Positions 1-11,560 of a stretch of DNA of 64,000 nt are shown here, one piece after another; the stretch's first letter is position 1; every line of letters starts with the position of its first letter. Location of the stretch: the NCBI GenBank assembly GCA_022496205.1, contig WTXD01000015.1, positions 496,001-560,000 of the forward strand, given 5' to 3'. The translations under genes were made by a program, and so were the position numbers. The DNA is from Gloeopeniophorella convolvens (Eukaryota > Basidiomycota > Agaricomycetes > Russulales). The notes under the pieces are model-generated. The model ran no database searches. It saw nothing but the letters and a program-made list of their open reading frames with translations, and was not told the origin of the DNA.

Positions 1-867
1 GTGCCTTCTCCGAATATTTCGTTCCCAGATGCGCCCGCATCTCCAGGCATCTCCAGCCTTCATAGTCTCGTTCCCAGACGTTCACAGAGCGGGACCACCA
101 TGGATTTAACCCCCTACGGGGGTAGGTGGTGGTGATGGGATCAGTGGGAATGGATGGTGATTGGGTGATCTGATTTTTGAGTCTGTGCTCGTTCCTGAGA
201 AATCCATGGTGGTCCCGCTCTGTGAACGTCTGGGGCAGTTCGTAGGGGAGGCGTACGTCGTGACAATCCGTCACGCTTACATCATTCTTCGCCAGCGTGC
301 ACATGACCGGACGCGTCCCAAGACGCGGTCGAACGCAGTCATTACATAGGAGTCGTTGCGTAAATCAGTGTGATCGGGGTGGACTTAGCAAATTTGCAGA
401 CTTGACGAGTTCGGACTACCCGCCCACGCCCACCGCTGCGGATTCTCCATGCCTGACCCAGGGCCCTCAACAGGCGGCCAAGCTCAGTCAGCATCGCATC
501 AACAACCGCTCCCTGTGATACCAGATGTTGAACAGGCATAGCGCAGCTACTGTATTGCTCTATACTACAGTATTAACTACTGATTCTCACCAGCTAGAGG
601 CTTGAGAGCGATAGAGCTGTAGTGGCAGGAGATACTGGTATTTGCAGTTCCTACAGGTGGCTTTTATATACAGGAGGACCCCTGGGGTCCATAAATGGCA
701 GAGGCGTGACTAATGGTGTCCACAATATCGCAGATTTGGCCCTGTACAGGCCTGCCTCAATGGATTTCGGCCTCATGACTTGTCACGCGTTTGAGAAACG
801 GCCCGGTGAGTAAGGAACGTGATAACTACAGAAGTATCGTACGTAACACTACGGAAATCAGATATGA
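1..867. other. Flank upstream of the helicase, no supported gene
   Basis: No open frame in this stretch resembles a protein. It holds the 35 bp inverted repeat described separately. The helicase 5' exon may lie at its right edge, but no start codon joins in frame to the first helicase exon I can see. Confidence 0.5.
73..234. repeat. Perfect 35 bp inverted repeat with 92 bp spacer
   Basis: Positions 73-107 and 200-234 are exact reverse complements over 35 bases, and the match stops at both edges. The spacer is T/G-rich and contains no gene. The pair could fold into a long hairpin. It lies on the outer flank of the helicase/DUF6589 pair, but nothing in the sequence proves a link. Foldback ends of a transposon, or the leftover of a small inverted duplication, are both possible. 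Confidence 0.85.
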
Positions 868-3800
868 TGGAGCCTAGTATCCGGACTATCTACCATCAAA
901 GTTCCAGCTCGCTGGCGCAAGCTGTGTTGCACGCGCGGCCATCCGAATGTCGGAGAACATCGGACTCGCCTTTGCTCAACACCAGAGACCCGCCAACTCT
1001 CGAGAAGTCATCGCGCCGAACGGAGTCGGTCGTACGCGCTCTTGAAGGACGCGCGCGAAAAGGCTGGGGCCAAGTATGACTCAGCCGCGGCTCGGAAGAA
1101 GATGGAAGAGGGATGCATGCAACGCACCAGTGGCAGGATCAAACCTTTGAGTTGGCAATTGGATGTTGCTGAATGTTTGATCCTTGGCGTTGACTGCGAG
1201 ATCATTGCTCCTACCGGCGCGGGCAAAACGATCCCGTTTTTCCTACCCCTTTTCTATCAGCCAGACCAGGAGATCGTCCTCATATCACCTCTGAACTCGC
1301 TCGAACAGGATCAGGTGGGTGCTGATCCGCGTGCCCTCGAAACGGTGATCATGTCATAACGAGCTGTGTGTGTGACAGGAGCAACGCTTTCGAGAAGTCG
1401 GCATTCGCGCGAAAGCGATAAACGGTAACACCTATGATGAAGAGGTTCAAAGGGTGAGTAGTTTATATGCTTTGGCCAATGGCATGGACGTGACGCACCT
1501 TGTGTCTCAGGAATTGAAGCGCGGAAAGTACCAGATCATACTCACGTCGCCCGAAATGTGTCCCAAACACCCCAGCTTTCGCGCGGTGATACCCTAAGCC
1601 CAGTATAAGGGCTAAATCTAGCAAAGGGGCTTCGTTAGTATCGCAAGTGCGCGGGGAGACGTGCCTAATGCCCGAGTTACGCCGACTGGGGTCGCCGAGG
1701 TACGCAAGACTGAGAGCCGAATGAAAAAGGACTAAGCCGCGTCGCACAATGACACGGCACTGCAACGACGCTCGAACTACGACCGGCCAACGTCTGACCG
1801 ATACGTGCTAGAAAGGTGAACGGAGGGGGAGCGTAACCTGGATTCGGTCGTCTTGAACCGTAGGTTTAAATACATAGTGCGAGTCCTACTCCGGGACCGC
1901 GCCGGTGTCTAATCTCGTAGCGTTCCGTTATGCCGCGACGGCCTCTCGCTCGACAGTAAGGTTTAGCTAGGAAACGGCGTATTCGCGTATAACGTAGCGG
2001 CCTTTGATCGGTCGCGCGATAACTGCGGGCGCGCTAGTTTGGTGCGCGCGCGGCTGCGACAGCCGTTCTTCGTGCGGCGGCGGGACCGCGCGTTTAGCGC
2101 GTTCGGCGGAGCGGCTCGCGTCCTGCGGTTTGATCGTAAACAGGCACCTGCGGATGCGCTAGCGACGCCTGCTAACACAGAGGTGGGAATGACTTATCGT
2201 TTCTACGTTGCTGAGTGGTGCCGACTGCCCATCTGCGGCCTACGCCTGAGATCGACCGAAGGACGACGCGACCACCGACTTGTGCCCCCTTTGGGCCTAT
2301 TTGTGGTCCGTGTCTTGTCAGTTGAGAGCTCCTAGACGTGCCTAGGACTTTGCACATCAGCCGTTTCGTAGATCGCGAAAACGTACCGTCGTACGCCGTA
2401 TACGCCGTGCTGGCGTATCAGCGGCATTAGAGGCACCTTCCCGGAGACAAAAGATCGGCGCGTTCTTGATCGACGAGGCACATTGCATCACGCAATGGGG
2501 TGAAAGCTTCCGCCGCGCATATAGTGAGCTCGGAACATTGCGCGCGTTTGTCTCGAATCGTGTACCGTTTCTCGTGACCTCCGCGACGCTGACACCGGCG
2601 GATCTGGTCGAAATACGAAAGTCTGTGCACATGCAGCGGCACACGTCGTTCCACCTCAATCTGGGTAATGACCGTCTAAATATTGCCTGGCACGTGTGGC
2701 ATATGAAGGCAGCAAAATCTCACCTGGAGGCGCTTCGATTTCTCTTACCGACTCAAGACATTCTCGAGAGCTCCAAGACGCTTGAGCGGGGGGTCATCTT
2801 CTTCGACAACATCACTCAGTCGATGGAGGCGATGCGGTGGTTCAGGGATCATCTCCCTACGCACCTTCGGGACCGTGCAGCATGCTACAACGCCATGCGT
2901 GGTGATGATAGCAAAGCCAGCGTCATCTGGGACTTCAACCGAGGCACTGTCGACGTACTGTTTGCAAGTGAAGCAGCCGGGATGGTGCGTGAGAGTTATT
3001 CCAGCCGATCGTGATGCTAATTTTGATGTACAGGGATGTGACTTGTCGAGAGTGGAATTCGTTGTCCAGTTTATGGTTCCAAAGTCCCTCTCAATCTGGT
3101 TTCAGCGAGCGGGGCGCGCGGGGCGACACAAGGATAGTAGTGCACGTGCATACCTTCTAGTTCAGTCAAGCGTATTCCAAAAGGCCAAAAACAATGGTTC
3201 CAGCGGGGACGATGTTGTGTACGCAAAAGAAATCGAGGACGGCCTTCGAGAATGGATAGAGACTGAGGGTTGTCGCCGTGACGTTGCGGACAGCCACTTC
3301 AATAATCCGGGACCACGCAAACGTAAGTCGGCATTCCCGCGGTCATAAGTCGACTGCCGGCATGCTTACCATACGCAGCGCCAGTTGGTGTATGTTGTGA
3401 CAACTGCGCCGCCGCAGCGGCCGCGCTCAACGATTCTCCAAGTCCTCCTTCCACCCGTCCGTCGACTCCCACGCATGGCCATAACCTCTTTATTATCACA
3501 CACCCCACCCCCAGCAAGACACGCAATGCTGCCGGAAAACGGCCTATGGTCGCACCTGAGCCTGAAGTCACTGCGCCTGGCCCCATGAGACGGAAGGGCG
3601 ATGTGCTGAAGGCCGTGGAGGATGCACTCCGTAAATGGCGGTATAGTACGTGGCTCTCCACATACTCAAAGAGAGCTTGGGGCGTCGAGGGCTTGATGTC
3701 CGACGCCGTTCTGACTGGCTTTGCAACATACGCGCGCTGGACCAAGATCGAGCACGTCGAACAATCAGAACAATGTGCGGCCGCCTCCAAATGGTGGGCT

Positions 3801-5414
3801 CTGAAGATACATGGTGCAGATGTACTCGAAAAGGTTCTGGAAGTCCACTTGGAGGTGTCGGGTAAGGAAGAGGAAGCCAAAAAACGTCGGCTCGAGGAAG
3901 AGCAGGCAGCTGCCGACCAGCAGCAGGAGCAGTTGGACAGGGAGAAAGCGGAAGCTCGCGAACGTGCCAAGCTTGAGAAGGAGGCCACACGCAAGGAGAA
4001 AACACGCGAAAAGGCCAAGAATCAAGCAAGGGAACGCGAGGAGAAGAAACGTATGCAAGAAGTGGAGAACGCGCGCAAGGCACAGCAAGAGGAAGCTGAG
4101 CGGAGGCGCAGGGCTGAAGAGGCCAGGTTGCTAGAACAACTGGTGGGTTTTTGGCGATCTGTCTGCGACATATACTGATTGGCATATCCTGCGCCCCTCA
4201 TCAGATGGCACAGGGTCCACTTAGGCCTCACACGCTGCGCCCGAAACCTCGCCCGGTGTACTCTGGATCCACCAGCGCGAGCCAATCTCGTGGGCACGTG
4301 CACGCGACCACGGATATGTCCTTCCATGCGCCGCCACCGCCAACGCTCCCTGCGCCGCTGCTGCCGCCGCCACTGCTGCCACCTTACAGCACCCCAGCCT
4401 GGTCGGCGTTCCCTACTGGGTCTTCCGTGGGCCCTGTGCAACGGCGGCCACAACCCCGCCTCGTGTATCCTGGGTCTTCACATCCCACGCAAGCCCCTGC
4501 TCGCTGGTCTTTTAGCCTGGCCGCGGCCACCGCCTCGTCGTATCCGGAGCCCCACCAACCCCAATCGGCGCACCGCGACCTCGCGGTTCCATACACGATG
4601 CCCAGCACGCAGGCAATGGGCATGGTGCAATTCGAACAGCATCTGCATCCGCATCCCCACCTCCCACCGTCTACCATTGCCGACCAGCAACTTGACTTGT
4701 CGTATCCACCACGCCACACATCGCTCACCCTCACCCGCTGCCCCCGTCCTCATTTCCCCCACAGACCACGCCGAGCTCATCACTCGCATTCCAACATTCG
4801 GCTTTCTCCGACCCCGGCATGAGTCAAGATGCCGTCTACGACGCCTATGATGAGCAAACGTTCGTGCAGCATAATTGGGCGACGCCTGCGCACCATGAGC
4901 CATTGGACCTCACGCGGGGTCTTCCTCTCAATACAGGTGCGTTTATGTACCTCTTCAGGTGCCTGTATCAACCTTTCTGTCATCTATAGATCTGCGAGAC
5001 CTTGCTTCACCCTCATCATCGTTCGCACTATCGCGACCCGCGCCACAAAATACGCCACAACACCACGCGCCGCAACCCGAGTTTTATGACTCGCAATCAT
5101 TTCCCTCACCCACCTCCTCGCCATTCGTTCGATATCACACCCCACAAGCTATCCCTCTGCATGTGCTTCACGCCCACGCCGCGCCGCCGTCCACTCTGCA
5201 ATCAGCAGGGCCCCTACAGTGGGTTCCGGGATTTGCCAGCCGGCCCGAGGCGGAACGACTGTTCCCAGTAACTCCGACCCCGACGCACGCCGCCTCTCCC
5301 GCTCCGCAACAGTTCGTGCCTGGTCCAGTGTGGGCTGCGCCCCCTCGACTCACCGTACCAGTCATCAGACATAACATGCGGGCTCGTGCTGAAGACTCAC
5401 AGATTCCCTACTGA
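868..5414 (+). pseudogene. RecQ-like DEAH-box helicase, interrupted by an insertion
   Basis: A superfamily 2 DNA helicase of the RecQ/Sgs1 type. Exons I can place are ?-1314, 1379-1453, 1511-1586, [insertion], 2425-2984, 3034-3322, 3379-4142, 4205-4936 and 4990-5414. The Walker A motif PTGAGKT is encoded near 1210, TSPEMC near 1545, the DEAH box (IDEAHCITQWG) near 2470, the SAT motif near 2580, and the helicase C-terminal motifs AAGM/GCDLS and QRAGRAGR at 2965-3125. After these comes a C-rich CCDNC stretch (about 3390), a domain ending in a long K/E/R coiled coil (3850-4140), and a proline/serine-rich tail to the TGA at 5412. The coiled coil and tail suggest partner binding. No ATG joins in frame to the first visible exon (open from 868), so the 5' end is unresolved. 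One base seems to be missing near 4734-4736. The insertion at 1587-2424 abolishes the product unless it is removed. Confidence 0.8.
1587..2424. mobile_element. Non-coding insertion in the helicase, with 6 bp terminal inverted repeats
   Basis: The helicase frame stops just after the residues PSFRAV and resumes at QKIGAFLIDEAH about 850 bp later. The interrupting segment begins TGATAC (1587-1592) and ends GTATCA (2415-2420). It is flanked on both sides by GCGG (1583-1586 and 2421-2424). Removing 834 bp plus one GCGG joins codon g|ca in phase and restores a continuous helicase frame. Beyond the six bases the two ends match only weakly. No protein in the insert is recognisable, so it is probably a non-autonomous DNA transposon. 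I cannot assign a superfamily. Confidence 0.65.
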
Positions 5415-5452
5415 ATAGTTTCATCATAAGTAAGCTGCAATAAACCCTTTGA
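5415..5452. terminator. Shared 3' end between convergent helicase and DUF6589 genes
   Basis: Only 38 bp separate the two stop codons. It contains AATAAA (about 5440) on the plus strand, a likely polyadenylation signal for the helicase. The transcripts must overlap at their 3' ends. Confidence 0.5.
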
Positions 5453-8192
5453 CTACTGCCCTCCGTTCTGCGTTGTCAGCCCTATATTCGAGGTCCTTCG
5501 CGTGAAATTCCAGTTATCCCACCACCGATCCATCGCTCCCTCATCAACGGATATCAATCCTTTGATCACGACATCGTCTGGCTTGTCTGCGCTGCGCGCA
5601 ATCATGCGGCCCCTTTCGTACGAGAACCATTCCTCCTCGACAATGATGTCCATCAACTTTCTGACATCTGCATCTTTTCCTGGTGACGTGTGTGCCATTC
5701 CGCGAGAGAGAATGAGGTTATGCTGGGACTTAATGTGGGCTGCCACTGCGCGGAAGACAGGAATCCCTGGCGACATTTTCGAAAGTTGCTCCAGTGTTGC
5801 GGCCGGGCCGATTGACCGGTAAGTCCACTGCCATCGGCGCCACGGTGAGTTTAATACCTTGCGCGCGAGGTCTCAGAGGCTCACTTTGATATCCTTGATG
5901 TTCTGCTCCTGCGCCTGGTCAGTGGGCAAGAAGCCATCGCGTTTCCCTGTTCGATTGATAAGCCAGCAGTAACGCCGCACAAAATCCCTATCGACTGGTT
6001 AGTGCTCGATCTTTCGGTTACTGGCCAACGCGCGCTTACTTAAGCTCTGTTGGCCACTCGCGCTTTAAGCCCTGTAGCAGTTCTAGGATCTCAACTGAGT
6101 ACTTGTGGTGGCGCGAGCCAGCAAATCGAAATAGCAACGTGGGCAACAGGTCTTCCATACGCCCAACGTCACCTGTCTTGATCGCGTCCCGCAGTTCGAA
6201 GTATGGCAATACATCCGTCAAGAACATGGTGGAACGGAATTTCACGTCGTCTTGACCGTGTTCGTCCACGTTCTTCATTTTCTCGAGAGCCGGACGTGAC
6301 GCGTACTCCTTGTAGATCTTGTCTGCCATTGCCAGAAGCTCTTCGGGGTTCTTGTCGAGAAGCGGTGTGACATCCTTTGCCTCCAAACCAGCCATCTTGA
6401 CCCAACAAGCAAGGACATGTGCCTCGCCGACGTGCCAGAGCGCCTCATCAAGGTTGTGCCAGAACGGACCTTTTGTTAGGGTTTTGGAAAGCCCCTTTCG
6501 CTTCAGTAGGTCAAATGCTCGACGCAGACCTTGCCCTGCTGATGTTCCTTCATGCTGTCCTAGAAGCGATGTTGCGAACGCAAACAGCAGGTGGAGCCAA
6601 CCAAAAACAGGAAGAACCCAGTCAAGGCGTTCATATCCATTAATGTCATCATGCCGGTATCGCATGAGGCCACGGAGCCGCTCTACAGTGAGCTGATCCC
6701 CAATAAAGGCGATGATCCGGTCAGTTGCAAGCTCAAGCTTGTCATCGTCGCCATTGAAGCCCAGCTGACGAAGCCATTCCTGGATAGCCCGCCGATTTCC
6801 ATCGTAACTTGCCTCCTCGATATCTGCAGTATACAACATGAATTGCTTGGTAATGTGCTCTTCTCCTGCTGGCAACTGGTCCGTGGGGGGAGGTGGCAAC
6901 AATGCAGGATCCGCGCGGTCGGAGTATGCCTGGAACGCTGGCGTGTCGAGGAGAAAACGTAAAATGCGATACTTGGTGCTTGCCTCGATGCGAGCATCTG
7001 CAGCTTCTTGATCACTAGTGGCTAGGATGGTGCGGATGTCAAATGGCTCGCTTCCACCTTCTGTCCTCATCTCCCGATAGTCGTGGCCAAGGCTTTCTGG
7101 TATGTGAACATGTTTTGGGAGAACCCACAATGTAGCGGCACATGCACTGATGAATTGGCTCTGGTTTGTTGTCCGCATCGAGAATACACGTTTTGGGATG
7201 TTCACGTTGTCATAGGATAATGTCCAAGCCCGCTTTTTGACTGCGACGACAGCACCCTTCATCTGCCTGTCCGAGATCCTCTTGAAAGCATCATTGGTCC
7301 ACCGGATGCTCATCGAAAGTCCAGTTGCATGTAAAGCATCAAAAGGACGTGATGAGAGGCCACATGACTTTAGATAGATTGCCTAAAGTGCTGCGAGGCG
7401 GTTGGAATGGTGAGAACGTGTATATGACAGCATGCTGACAACGTTCATGATAACCTGCATCATATGTCAGTCAGAGTTAACATCAATAGCTATTGTATCA
7501 TGTTCTCTTACATTGTCCGGGTTCTTAAATGTGTTTCGTTGCTCTTGGGAGTCACTCCATGCAGCATCACGAAGGACACTGTGTAGCATAGGTGCCGATG
7601 TGGTGATATCATCATAGAGAGATATGAAATTGAGAGATGTGAGCGTCTTCAGAGATAGTGGATCATCCGGTCTTGCAAGAAGCACTGCTACGGAACACAT
7701 CTCGCGCCGTATTGTTTCCTTCATATATTCCTGAACAAAGGCCTTCACATGCATAGGGCTCTTGACTGCTGTCCTGCTTGGTGGCTTCCACCAGCGTCTG
7801 AGCAGCTCGGGAAACTCCCAACTGTCATGAAACTGAGTCCGAGCAGAGCGCACTCCAGGATCACTGGTACACTCAGAATTCCCCCAGCATAATGCATTCA
7901 TGAAGCGTGCAACATCCCAGCCTACTGAATGGATGCAGTCCAAGATTATCTTGACCTTTACACATGCATCTGGCCCTGGTGCGCGGTCGGGGTGCTGTGC
8001 GTGCCAGAGCGCAGGGTCGTTAGGGGCGGGAGATGAATGCCGGGCCGGGCCGGGGTTGGACTCTGTGTCCGAACGCAGGTCAGAGTCGTGAGAAGAATGA
8101 GATCGGTTTTCGTCTTCTAATTCGTCGGGGTTGTAGTTGTTGCCAAAGAATGCTTGAAAGAACTCGGGTAGTTCTTCAGTGGGAATGGGCAT
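5453..8192 (-). CDS. DUF6589 domain protein, one in-frame TAG
   Basis: The four exons close in phase: 8192-7512, 7454-6040, 5987-5885 and 5827-5453, giving 857 codons plus stop. The start at 8192 (MPIPTEELPEFF) precedes an acidic, disordered stretch and then the conserved KVKIILDCIHSVGW segment at about residue 78. The central part has the family hallmark of a W-rich helical region (VLPVFGWLHLLFAF, about residue 440) and GEAHVLACWVKMAG. The exons from 5987 down carry the typical ending VRRYCWLINRTG, then QEQNIKDIK. DUF6589 is a large family of unknown function that is very common in basidiomycete genomes. Codon 251 (7385-7383) is TAG, at a position where a Leu codon one base away would fit. 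The stop codon faces the helicase stop across 38 bp. The gene may be dead, or the base may be wrong. Confidence 0.85.
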
Positions 8193-8419
8193 CGTGTGAT
8201 GGGCAAAAGAGGGAAGCGTGAGGGACGGGCACGGTGTAGCACACCAACAACGGCGCTGGCAGGAGCAGCACAGCCAAAAAATGATCGTGTTGATGCTGAT
8301 CAATTCTGCTTACGCTCGCATCATGCAGCTGACGACTTCCCACGTGGTGTGTGACGAAAATGTCACCAAGTACAGATCACTATACGAAATACCCCAGACG
8401 TTGCAGACGTGAGCGGAGC

Positions 8420-8762
8420 GATCGGCTCTGCAACGGCTGGAACCGAGACTACAGCCTTCAGAGACTCGAACATCTATGGGCTTGAATAGTACCTGCTGGA
8501 ACTTCCCGCCACCAGCCGCTGTCCCCGGTCAACATCCTCCCTGTCGTCGAGTTTTTCCGCAGTTTCTGGCGCGTCTTGACCGTAAGCGGCCACGAAAAGT
8601 CTCTAGGGTACACATGGCTCCGCAGATGGTCGGCCGGTACGCGGTAGCTGCCGGAATCCTCTCCAAGGGGAAAGTCCCGACGCGATGGAAGCTTTACTGG
8701 TAGAGGCAATGGCTAGCCGGGACTCCCCATGTAGTCTCGATTCCAGCCGTTGCAAAGCGATC
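8420..8762. repeat. Near-perfect 32-33 bp inverted repeat spanning 343 bp
   Basis: Arms 8420-8452 and 8731-8762 are reverse complements apart from one indel and two mismatches. The core CAACGGCTGGAA is present in both. The 278 bp between them has no open gene. The arrangement resembles a MITE or foldback element inserted directly upstream of the FAD oxidase promoter. I see no clear target-site duplication. Confidence 0.75.
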
Positions 8763-8765
8763 ACC

Positions 8766-8772
8766 TATAAAA
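8766..8772 (+). promoter_or_regulatory. TATA box of the FAD oxidase gene
   Basis: TATAAAA lies 57 bp upstream of the ATG at 8823, a usual spacing for a highly expressed secreted fungal enzyme. It begins 3 bp after the right arm of the inverted repeat. Confidence 0.55.
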
Positions 8773-8822
8773 CAACGGTGAGTGATTAGTATTGGTTGCT
8801 CTATCATTTCCCGTCCAACATC

Positions 8823-10798
8823 ATGCTCAGGGGACTTGTCAGCCTAGCTTTCTCCCTCCCTCTCCTCGCGCTGACCGCGCCCGATGTTGCTGAGAGTCGC
8901 GCCCCCGCCGATTACCTAGCTACATGCCACGTTATCTCTGCAGCGATCTCAAAAAAGTCCCAAGTTTTCTTTCCTCGTGAGTATGTTCACATTAGCACAA
9001 ATCGATGAAAACACGCTGAACGCTCTGAAGCCGCACCGCAGTATATTGCCGACAACGCACATTACGCTACGTCGAGCTCTGACTCGTCGGCTTGCTCAGT
9101 CGAGCCAGGTACTCCAGAGGATGTCAGTGTGATAGTAAGTCTGCCAGTTGAGATCAAACGAGGGCGCAGAAGTTGAGATTACTTCCTGTAGCTCAGGATT
9201 CTCGGAACGACTCGCACGCCGTTCGCGGTGAAGGGCGGAGGCCATTCGCTCAACCCTGGATTCTCATCCACAAAGGGTGTCCAGATCTCCATGACGCGCT
9301 TCAATCAAGTCACAGTCAATTCCTCTGCTGGGACGGTTGATGTCGGGTCTGGGCTCATCTGGGATCAAGTGTACGAGGCTTTGGATGGCACAGGAATCAA
9401 TGTGGTGGGTGGGCGTGTCCCTGGGATAGGTGTTGCGGGGTTCACTTTGGGTGGAGGTGCGTACATGATTGATTGTATCCTTGATCTGAAGTACTGACTT
9501 GAATGCGGCAGGATACTCTTGGCTTTCGAGTCAGTTCGGGCTCACAATTGACAATATTGCGGCTTATCAGCTCGTGCTCCCCAATGGGATAATCACTACT
9601 GTCACTAAGGGGGATGAGGATCTGTGGTTCGCGATCCGGGTACGTTGCTTTCGGACTTGCATGGGAGGAAAGAGCTCACCTTTGTTGAATTCAGGGAGGG
9701 CTGAATAATTTCGTGCGTTGATAGCAAGTCACCGGTTTCATGGGACTCATTGTAGGCATTCACAAGGGCATCGTGACAAGATTCACTCTGGTATCGCACC
9801 CGCAAGGCGAGGTCTGGGTAAGCACCTGACGCAGTTTCTCTCGCTTTCTCTGACTATATGGTTCGCGTCCAGGGAGGCTTCATCGTCTACAACGGCACAC
9901 AGATAAATGCTGTGAAGGCAGCGATCAGCGCGTTCGTGAAGACGGATGACCCGAAGGCTGCCCTGATTGCCAACTTTGGCTTCGTCGCCCCTGGGCCGGT
10001 GAGCACCTCTTCTAGTAGGTCCGCGACATTCCTGTTGAACGTACAACTCGCACAGCTTGTCAGCTCTGCTCTGGTGTTCTACGATGGCCCAACACCACCT
10101 CCTGGTATCTTCGACGGCTTCATGTCTATTCCAAGCCTCCAGTCCAACGTGACAAGCGGGACTTTCATGGAGTTTTTCGGAGCCCTTCAGGGTCTGATTC
10201 TGCAGCTGGCACACGGTTCATCTCATACGGCTCGTGCAGATTGCCCATGGCTGACTCCTCTCACCCAGTGGACGCTTCAGCGCCATATCATTCCCTTCGT
10301 ATTCAGAGCCCGTGATTGAAGCCTTCATTAACGAGACGACGGTGAGCAACGCTGTCCGCCGCAGCTGACGCGCACATTCGCGTACTTATTACACCCTTTT
10401 AGACATGGAGCGAGAAGCTAACGGGCCTCGATCCCGGTCTATTCCTCGTGTACAACCTTGAGCCATTCGACAAGGGCCTGTTTACCCACGGCTCTCCATC
10501 AGCCTACCCAGCAGACCGCTCGATCTTCGCACAGCCCTCCAACGTCAACTACGGCTGGGAGGACCCGGCAAACGACGACGTGATGACGGACGCCCTGCAC
10601 CAGACCACTGCTGCGCTCCATGCCGCCGGCCTCGCACAAGGCGAGGACCTTGCCGACGTATCCGTCTACCCGAACTACGCGCTGGCCGATACGCCGTTGG
10701 AGAGCATGTTTGGTGCGAACGTGCCACGGCTGCAGGCGTTGCGTAAGAGGTATGATCCTGCGGATGTCATGGGGCCAGCTGGCGGTTTCCGGTTCTGA
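8823..10798 (+). CDS. Secreted FAD-linked oxidoreductase (PCMH/BBE type)
   Basis: A flavoprotein oxidase of the berberine-bridge/6-hydroxynicotine oxidase class with an N-terminal signal peptide (MLRGLVSLAFSLPLLALTAP). Exons that close in phase: 8823-8976, 9031-9134, 9192-9456, 9512-9639, 9695-9712 (18 bp microexon, GGLNNF), 9767-9817, 9873-9998, 10056 to about 10200, an exon ending at 10341, and 10403-10798. One intron between about 10200 and 10290 is not resolved exactly. The FAD domain shows KGGGHSLNPGF, whose His is the usual 8-alpha-N1-histidyl attachment, then GVAGFTLGGG/YSWLSSQFGLTIDN. No Cys occupies the second flavin linkage site, so single covalent attachment is expected. The C-terminal BBE segment ends SVYPNYALADTPLESMFG...YDPADVMG. 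The substrate, probably a sugar or small aromatic alcohol, cannot be read from sequence. Confidence 0.9.
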
Positions 10799-11560
10799 GC
10801 ATGCGGTGCGGGTCCACATGCCGGTTTGAGGTCATGGGCGAGGTGGATTTAATAGTGATGTTGTTGGAATCATGATCGTCGGACAGTGATAAGATAAGGA
10901 TGTCGGACATAGATCAGTCGTAGCGTATACTCTTTTGCTCCTTACCGTTTGACACACGACTGTGTAGACAAACGGATTCACCCCTCCTTGCCTCGATGGG
11001 CAAGACCATCCGGTCTTGAGTCACGGAAATATTCACAGATATAACTATGTAAATATACTTATCGTTCGACGGGTCAGCAGGAACTTAAGCACTTGGCTAT
11101 ACATAGTGTCTTGGGAGCCAATGCCGGCCTTTGCCGGACGTTCCCGGTACCGGCGAGCGCTTGAGCAGAAACTAGGCTGGCAAACGGGCACGCCGGGCAA
11201 GACAAAGTGGCCACTGGCACCGCGAACGCCCCCGTGATCCGACAATGGGAGACTATAGGACCAGAAGTCGGTACTGTGGGAGATGCAAGATCACCCATCT
11301 CGCCCTGTAACGTACTTTCGGACGACAGAAAAAACCGGTGGTTGCGTCACGACCTTGCATCATAGGACATGGACACAGGAGAGTACAGTAGGAATACTAA
11401 TCCCGCATTGGACGACGTGCCCTGTACTGCCCAGCCATAACTTCTAGGTGCCACTCGAGCCTTGATGCAGTCAGTACTGTGTCGGAGTTCTTGTCAGCGT
11501 TCGTCGCCCTTGGGAAGTGCAAGTACATCCCTCACCTTGTGCTACACGTGTCGTATATGA
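10799..11560. other. Intergenic, no gene seen
   Basis: This is the shared 3' flank of the FAD oxidase and the first DUF6535 gene. Only short open frames without recognisable motifs occur here. Confidence 0.6.

Larger units (their letters stand above)
8193..8822. other. Intergenic region between DUF6589 and the FAD oxidase
   Basis: This is the divergent promoter space of the two genes. It contains the 8420-8762 inverted repeat and a TATA box at 8766. No coding sequence is recognisable in it. Confidence 0.6.
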
